From assembly GCA_031278315.1 (NCBI GenBank), contig JAITKS010000187.1, positions 1-10,016 of the forward strand: DNA of 10,016 nt. The letters run 5' to 3'. Source of the DNA: Planctomycetaceae bacterium. GTDB taxonomy: Bacteria; Planctomycetota; Planctomycetia; Pirellulales; Thermoguttaceae. Shown here one piece after another: positions 6,612 through 10,016 of this stretch (positions are counted from its first letter, which is position 1; each line of letters begins with the position of its first letter). The position numbers and the translations under genes were made by a program. The notes under the pieces are model-generated. The model did not search any database. It saw only the letters and a program-made list of their open reading frames with translations, and was not told the DNA's origin.

Positions 6612-8318
6612 TTAATTTATTACTCCGGTACGCGGCACGGTATTGGGTGATTTTATTTTGGGTCCATCAAGTAACTGACGCTTACCTTGAGATCGCGGAA
6701 CTCTTGGCACCGCATTATTTGGAGTCGTTGGTGCTTTTTCATCAAGCAAGTCGGACAAACTTTGTTCGTTGTTGTTTCCGTTAGATAGATTGGGAATCGG
6801 TTGAGTTGAATCTGTATTTGTCTCCAAACTTTTATTTTCGTTTTGACTCTGACTCTGATTCTGACTCTGATTTTGATTCTGATTTTGACTTATACCCGGA
6901 TTATTTGTATCTTGAATTCTTGTTGATTTCGAGCGGGCATTTTCAATAGCAGAACTACGTCCTGAAGGCTGCATTTCTGCATTGGCGTCGCAAATATCTT
7001 CGGCACATGCACACGGATTACGGTTACAAAATTTACACGTGTACGAAAACGGCACTTGACCCGCAAACGGCGGTTTATCACATTTACAAACTCCATCCGA
7101 ACAAACCGGACAAGTATATCTAAACGTGTATGGTCGGGCATAACCGGTATAAAGCGACGGATTCCAATAATGCCGATAATATGGAGCAGGATTGTAATAA
7201 ACAGGAAATTTTCTTGCGCCGTTATTATACTCATCAAGAATTGGACGCGGGATAACAGCAAATATTCTTGACTGTTTGTAAGGATTCCATTCGCCGTGCG
7301 GACCGCGTCCGTCGTCGGCGTGACCGCACGGGTCGCTTCGATGTTCTCGGCATGAATCGCAAGTTCCGCAAGGTTCATTTCCGGCGGTTAAGTCGCAGAA
7401 ATTATTCATATCGCGGCTAAGCGGTTGAACACAATGTGAACAAACAGTTCTTTCGCATCGATAACCTAATTTACATTTTTCGCATTCGCCGCATGGTGTT
7501 TTGGGATCGTCTTTACACAACGGACATTCAGACACAGCAGCAGACGGTTGACCAAGTTGCTTTCCGGATTCGTCGATATGAAACCGGCGATGTACTTCTT
7601 CTTCAGGGATAGCACCGTATCGGTCAGAATTGTAAGGAACTGGTGCAATTCCGCCGCGTGAATAAGGTATTGTACCGATACGGCGAGGATCAGGATATTC
7701 GTCCGAATAGTTAAAAACTTCTGATGACACCGATGAAACATGATTAGGTTTAATCGGAGCAATAAGTTTGAGCGGCGGTTTGATCGCAGTATCATCTGTA
7801 GCGGTGATTGGTGTGGTGATTGTGTCGTGTTTTGTAATTATTTTTGGTATTTGTTTGGGCAAAATTGTTGAGGTGTTAGTATCGTCGGAATTAAGAATTG
7901 ACATATCGAATAATTCACCTGAAAATTGTACTTCTTTGAAATCACTTTGTTGTTGAGATTGAGTTTTGGCTTGAACCTGATTTTTAAGTTGAGGTTCAGG
8001 TTGAGATTGAGTTTTCAAGTATCGAGTAGGTTGAGGTAACTGACGAATTTTTGTTGTTGAATTATTTTGTTGATTTTGTAATTTCTTATTGTTTGTAGAA
8101 TTCGTGAGTTGTTTCTGAGTTGATTTTGATTTTGCAGGATAATTATTATTCTGATTAGTTTTAAAACTGGAATTAGAATAAGTGTTATAGTAAGTTGAAT
8201 TATATTCGGCAGACTTAAAGAATGGAGTCTGATTGACAGCAGGTTTATCGTATTGAGCTGCATTTAATATCGACGTTAAAAAACCTAAAGTCAAGATAAG
8301 TGTATTGAAAATTTTCAT
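6612..8318 (-). CDS. Secreted Cys-rich protein with CxxC blocks and Q/N-rich flanks, function unknown
   Basis: No recognised family. The 568 residues start with a clear signal peptide (MKIFNTLILTLGFLTSILNA, cleavage likely at A20/A21). Residues 25-130 are rich in N, Q, S, T and Y. A Pro-containing linker runs to about 260. Cys block 1 (265-331) has 13 cysteines, including CPLC (265-268), CGECEKC (276-282), CSHC (293-296), CGTCDSC (317-323) and DPCGH (330-333). A Tyr/Pro/Asn-rich spacer (350-400) leads to Cys block 2 (403-443, nine cysteines: CPVC, CKC, CKFC, CAC). A second low-complexity stretch of alternating Q/N/S spans 476-497. The CxxC pairs resemble zinc-ribbon knuckles or disulfide modules; for an exported protein, extracellular cross-linking or metal binding is plausible but inferred. 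The ATG is supported by a good Shine-Dalgarno (CGGAG, 7-base spacing). It is convergent with the exported-protein gene and preceded by hairpins in its upstream region. Confidence 0.8.
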   Translation of the reverse strand: MKIFNTLILTLGFLTSILNAAQYDKPAVNQTPFFKSAEYNSTYYNTYSNSSFKTNQNNNYPAKSKSTQKQLTNSTNNKKLQNQQNNSTTKIRQLPQPTRYLKTQSQPEPQLKNQVQAKTQSQQQSDFKEVQFSGELFDMSILNSDDTNTSTILPKQIPKIITKHDTITTPITATDDTAIKPPLKLIAPIKPNHVSSVSSEVFNYSDEYPDPRRIGTIPYSRGGIAPVPYNSDRYGAIPEEEVHRRFHIDESGKQLGQPSAAVSECPLCKDDPKTPCGECEKCKLGYRCERTVCSHCVQPLSRDMNNFCDLTAGNEPCGTCDSCREHRSDPCGHADDGRGPHGEWNPYKQSRIFAVIPRPILDEYNNGARKFPVYYNPAPYYRHYWNPSLYTGYARPYTFRYTCPVCSDGVCKCDKPPFAGQVPFSYTCKFCNRNPCACAEDICDANAEMQPSGRSSAIENARSKSTRIQDTNNPGISQNQNQNQSQNQSQSQNENKSLETNTDSTQPIPNLSNGNNNEQSLSDLLDEKAPTTPNNAVPRVPRSQGKRQLLDGPKIKSPNTVPRTGVIN

Positions 8319-8325
8319 TTTTATT

Positions 8326-8330
8326 CTCCG
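8326..8330 (-). promoter_or_regulatory. Ribosome binding site of the Cys-rich protein gene
   Basis: CGGAG on the minus strand ends 7 bases before the ATG at 8318. It fixes the start and the signal peptide. It is one of only two clear Shine-Dalgarno sites in the window. Confidence 0.75.
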
Positions 8331-8370
8331 TTAAAATGTGGAAAGTGAATGTGAATGTGGAAATTATTCT

Positions 8371-8417
8371 TTGCAATTATTTCGATATATTTGTTGAATG
8401 AAATATATCGAGTGCAA
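8371..8417. repeat. Hairpin with perfect 11-bp stem upstream of the Cys-rich gene
   Basis: TCGATATATTT (8382-8392) and AAATATATCGA (8401-8411) are exact reverse complements around an 8-base loop. An outer TTGCA/TGCAA pair (8371-8375, 8413-8417) extends it beyond a small internal loop. It lies 53-99 bases upstream of the ATG, so it could be an operator, a 5' leader structure, or a terminator for leftward readthrough. Confidence 0.6.
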
Positions 8418-8503
8418 TGTAAGTTGTAATAATTGATTAATTACTTTGAACTATTCACACCTAAATTTGTCATTTGAATTAACGTAATTCTAAATGAGAA
8501 TTA

Positions 8504-8559
8504 TTGTATAGCTAGCTGAAATTCATATTACGACGCTATACAAAAAATTCATATCACGA
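8504..8559. repeat. 9-bp inverted repeat with overlapping 15-base direct repeat
   Basis: TTGTATAGC (8504-8512) and GCTATACAA (8535-8543) are exact reverse complements, 22 bases apart. Overlapping them, AAATTCATATTACGA (8519-8533) recurs as AAATTCATATCACGA (8545-8559), with one mismatch. The combination resembles a multi-site regulator-binding region or a repeat remnant; neither is proven. Confidence 0.55.
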
Positions 8560-8699
8560 AATAATAGGTTATAGATAATTACAAAGATAGACAAAGCAAC
8601 AAAATCTAAAATAATTTTTTTATCTGTATTAGAAATAATTGTTACAATTATTACAATCATTAGAACAAATCTATACTTTCCAAAAAAATTTCGAGTTTC

Positions 8700-8898
8700 G
8701 TTTTTTTGACAGGATAAACAGGATTACAAGGATTACAGGATTTACAAGATAGCGGTTAATTCGTATTCGGAAATTATCACGGATTATAAGTTCAAATCAC
8801 TAACCGCTAATTGATGGTTTCAAGTTTTGATTCTTTTCATTTATTTATTATTTAAAAAACCTGTCAATTCTGTAATCTTGTAATCTTGTCAAAAAAAC
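8700..8898. mobile_element. MITE-like element with inverted ends and nested hairpin
   Basis: The ends GTTTTTTTGAC (8700-8710) and GTCAAAAAAAC (8888-8898) are exact reverse complements. The match continues inward to about 16 bases with one mismatch, then more loosely over some 45 bases of GGATTACA-like short repeats. A second perfect pair, TAGCGGTTA (8750-8758) and TAACCGCTA (8801-8809), is nested inside. There is no open frame, so it would need a transposase in trans. Similar GACAGGATTAACAGGAT strings are widespread in Bacteroidetes and Planctomycetes spacers (general knowledge, not checked). I see no clear target-site duplication. Confidence 0.65.
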
Positions 8899-8939
8899 TA
8901 AAAATGCAGACGAGACAACCACATTCCGGCAGCAATAAA

Positions 8940-9737
8940 TTATTTCACTGATATATTGCATTCTGTAATAATTTTTCCGCACAAATAAAATACTCCGGCA
9001 ATAACTCCATTTATTTTCAAACTATTTTTTATAAACTCTGGAGACACAACTGTATCTATTATTCCTCCGTATGTATCTACTTTGATCCAATAATAGTCTT
9101 TATTTGTGAGTTCATTGGTATGTTTTTTATAGTCTAGAATTATTCCTGTAAATACTGCTTCAGAAGTCATTTCAAACGTTTTGTCTGAATTATTATCTGG
9201 TTTATCTGAATTGTTATTCGGTTTAAAAGTTCCAGAGGGGGAAAAAAATTGTGTTCCCAATCGTAAAGTTTTTTCCTGTTTTGAATGGTAATCGTCAGGA
9301 CTCTCGTAAAAGTCAATTCCATGCGTGAATGCAGTTAATTTTACTTTTTTTATGCATGGTAAATCCAATTTTTTTATTTCGGCGAAATTGACACATTCAA
9401 ATACAAACGGATAATCTCCATTATCAGGTTTTTGGTCTTTCGGATTAGCCCATGCATAAAATGTTCCTTCCAAAACATTATCAATTTTTTTTTCGATCTT
9501 CTGAATAATTCCTGCCGAAAATTCACTTGAACCGTTATAAAACGGAGTTACACCGAGTAATGTATTTGCGTGATTTAATTGTATCCATAATTCTGCTCCC
9601 GTTTTTGAATGCCATTTAGAGTAATACCCTTGTTCACAAGATATTTTTTCACCTAATTTTGATAATCTTTTTAGCAATTTCAAGAATTCATATTCCGTCT
9701 TCACAGACATACCAATACATGAAAAATGACTAGCCAT
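8940..9737 (-). CDS. 265-residue protein of unknown function, probable cytoplasmic
   Basis: I do not recognise a named family. The start is set at 9737, where GGAG lies 8 bases upstream, rather than at the ATG 63 bases further out, which would add an unlikely N-terminus. The protein starts MASHFSCIGMSVKTEYEF, a wording I associate with unnamed bacterial proteins beginning MSHF.xIGxPV. Residues 1-165 appear to be a mixed alpha/beta domain. A low-complexity linker at 173-186 consists of two abutting copies of a seven-residue unit (PNNNSDK, PDNNSDK), matched by a 21-base tandem repeat in the DNA. Residues 193-255 (AVFTGIILDYKKHTNEL, YYWIKVDTYGGIIDTVV, GVIAGVFYLCGKI) look like a small beta barrel, perhaps OB-fold-like. 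There is no signal peptide or membrane segment. It follows the truncated upstream gene by 78 bases on the same strand. A partner or immunity role for that gene's product is conceivable but unsupported. Confidence 0.7.
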   Translation of the reverse strand: MASHFSCIGMSVKTEYEFLKLLKRLSKLGEKISCEQGYYSKWHSKTGAELWIQLNHANTLLGVTPFYNGSSEFSAGIIQKIEKKIDNVLEGTFYAWANPKDQKPDNGDYPFVFECVNFAEIKKLDLPCIKKVKLTAFTHGIDFYESPDDYHSKQEKTLRLGTQFFSPSGTFKPNNNSDKPDNNSDKTFEMTSEAVFTGIILDYKKHTNELTNKDYYWIKVDTYGGIIDTVVSPEFIKNSLKINGVIAGVFYLCGKIITECNISVK

Positions 9738-9745
9738 ATTTTGTT

Positions 9746-9749
9746 CTCC
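9746..9749 (-). promoter_or_regulatory. Ribosome binding site that decides the 9737 start
   Basis: GGAG on the minus strand lies 8 bases before the ATG at 9737, whereas the upstream ATG at 9800 has no such motif. This supports the shorter, 265-residue protein. Confidence 0.7.
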
Positions 9750-9815
9750 AGAATTTTTAATAGGATAATAAAAAATTGTTAATAGTTTATCTATCGACAA
9801 TTCATTGATAGTTTG

Positions 9816-10016
9816 TTAATCAGTAAATTGGTTTCGGTACGAAGTTTCATAAAACAAGACATCGTTTAATCGTTCTTTGAATTTATTAAAACTTGGAAGA
9901 TTAATATTATTGTGATTAATTTCACCGGACAAAATTTTTTCGTTGAGTAATTCGCGAGTTGGTTGATTACCTAATTCTTTTTCAAGTTCATATTTCAAAG
10001 CGTGATCTTTTCTATT
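9816..10016 (-). CDS. C-terminal fragment of an unidentified protein, cut by the window edge
   Basis: The frame is open from the right edge to a TAA at 9816 and encodes about 66 residues, starting NRKDHALKYELEKELG at the edge. There is no ATG start inside it; a TTG at 9998 is possible but the upstream codons are also open, so this is probably the end of a longer protein. It is hydrophilic and looks helical, with LGNQPTRELLNEKI, then SGEINHNNINLPSFNKF and an aromatic end (DVLFYETSYRNQFTD). I do not recognise the family. A charged, compact C-terminal module followed by a small same-strand gene is the layout of polymorphic toxin-immunity pairs; this is an idea only, with no catalytic motif identified. 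Confidence 0.55.
   Translation of the reverse strand, partial: NRKDHALKYELEKELGNQPTRELLNEKILSGEINHNNINLPSFNKFKERLNDVLFYETSYRNQFTD

Larger units (their letters stand above)
8319..8939. other. Non-coding region between the Cys-rich gene and the 265-residue gene
   Basis: The 621 bases carry no supportable gene. The left part is upstream of the Cys-rich gene and must hold its promoter. It contains two perfect inverted repeats and a direct repeat. The right part is filled by a roughly 200-base MITE-like element that ends 41 bases from the stop of the 265-residue gene. Confidence 0.65.

Noticed and set aside
6590..6784. Rightward 64-codon frame over the end of the Cys-rich gene.
   Set aside because: Most of it is antisense to the C-terminal coding part of the 568-residue gene and it has no ribosome site.
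6890..7378. Leftward 162-codon frame inside the Cys-rich gene.
   Set aside because: It is an alternative frame of the 568-residue gene, which has a signal peptide, a Shine-Dalgarno and ordered Cys motifs. The shadow has no start signal or domain.
9738..9800. Extended N-terminus (21 more residues) for the 265-residue protein.
   Set aside because: The internal ATG at 9737 has a properly spaced GGAG and a family-like MASHF start, while the upstream ATG has neither.

Overview
The window is an AT-rich bacterial segment with long, repeat-bearing spacers. It carries six complete or partial gene products worth naming. The phylum cannot be proven from the sequence. The ApgM type, the large secreted Cys-rich protein of no known family, the frequent lack of Shine-Dalgarno motifs and the wide spacers best fit a Planctomycetota-like anaerobe, possibly gut-associated. 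Another AT-rich anaerobic diazotroph lineage is not excluded.

Left part (1-3012): two nitrogenase cofactor genes run leftwards, nifN (1708-3012) then nifB (279-1547). NifB makes the [8Fe-9S-C] precursor (NifB-co). NifN, with NifE, forms the scaffold on which that precursor matures to FeMo-co. No nifE, nifH, nifD or nifK is present: nifN is the first gene of its unit, and nothing codes in the 278 bases left of nifB. The pair implies nitrogen fixation only if the other nif genes lie elsewhere.

Centre-left (3013-3937): a 925-base divergent spacer separates nifN from apgM. It has no gene but holds several dispersed repeats: three degenerate copies of a GAACCGAA-centred motif, two copies of a 20-base ACGTATCGTAC motif, and a 13-base perfect tandem. 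Two of the motifs recur together at about 340 bp, suggesting a degraded duplicated module.

Centre (3938-6229): apgM (2,3-bisphosphoglycerate-independent phosphoglycerate mutase, archaeal type) is followed after 36 bases by a gene for a probable exported protein of 339 residues with a C-terminal Cys cluster. The two are likely co-transcribed and end at a hairpin (6255-6283).

Centre-right (6230-8318): after a convergent spacer with a strong 83-base palindromic repeat comes a leftward gene for a 568-residue secreted protein. It has Q/N-rich flanks and two Cys-rich CxxC blocks (22 cysteines).

Right part (8319-10016): a non-coding stretch holds two perfect inverted repeats and a roughly 200-base MITE-like element with inverted ends of 15/16 identity and a nested hairpin. 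Two leftward genes follow: a 265-residue protein of unknown function with a probable beta-rich C-terminal domain and, cut by the window edge, the C-terminus of another protein. The right edge looks like accessory DNA.
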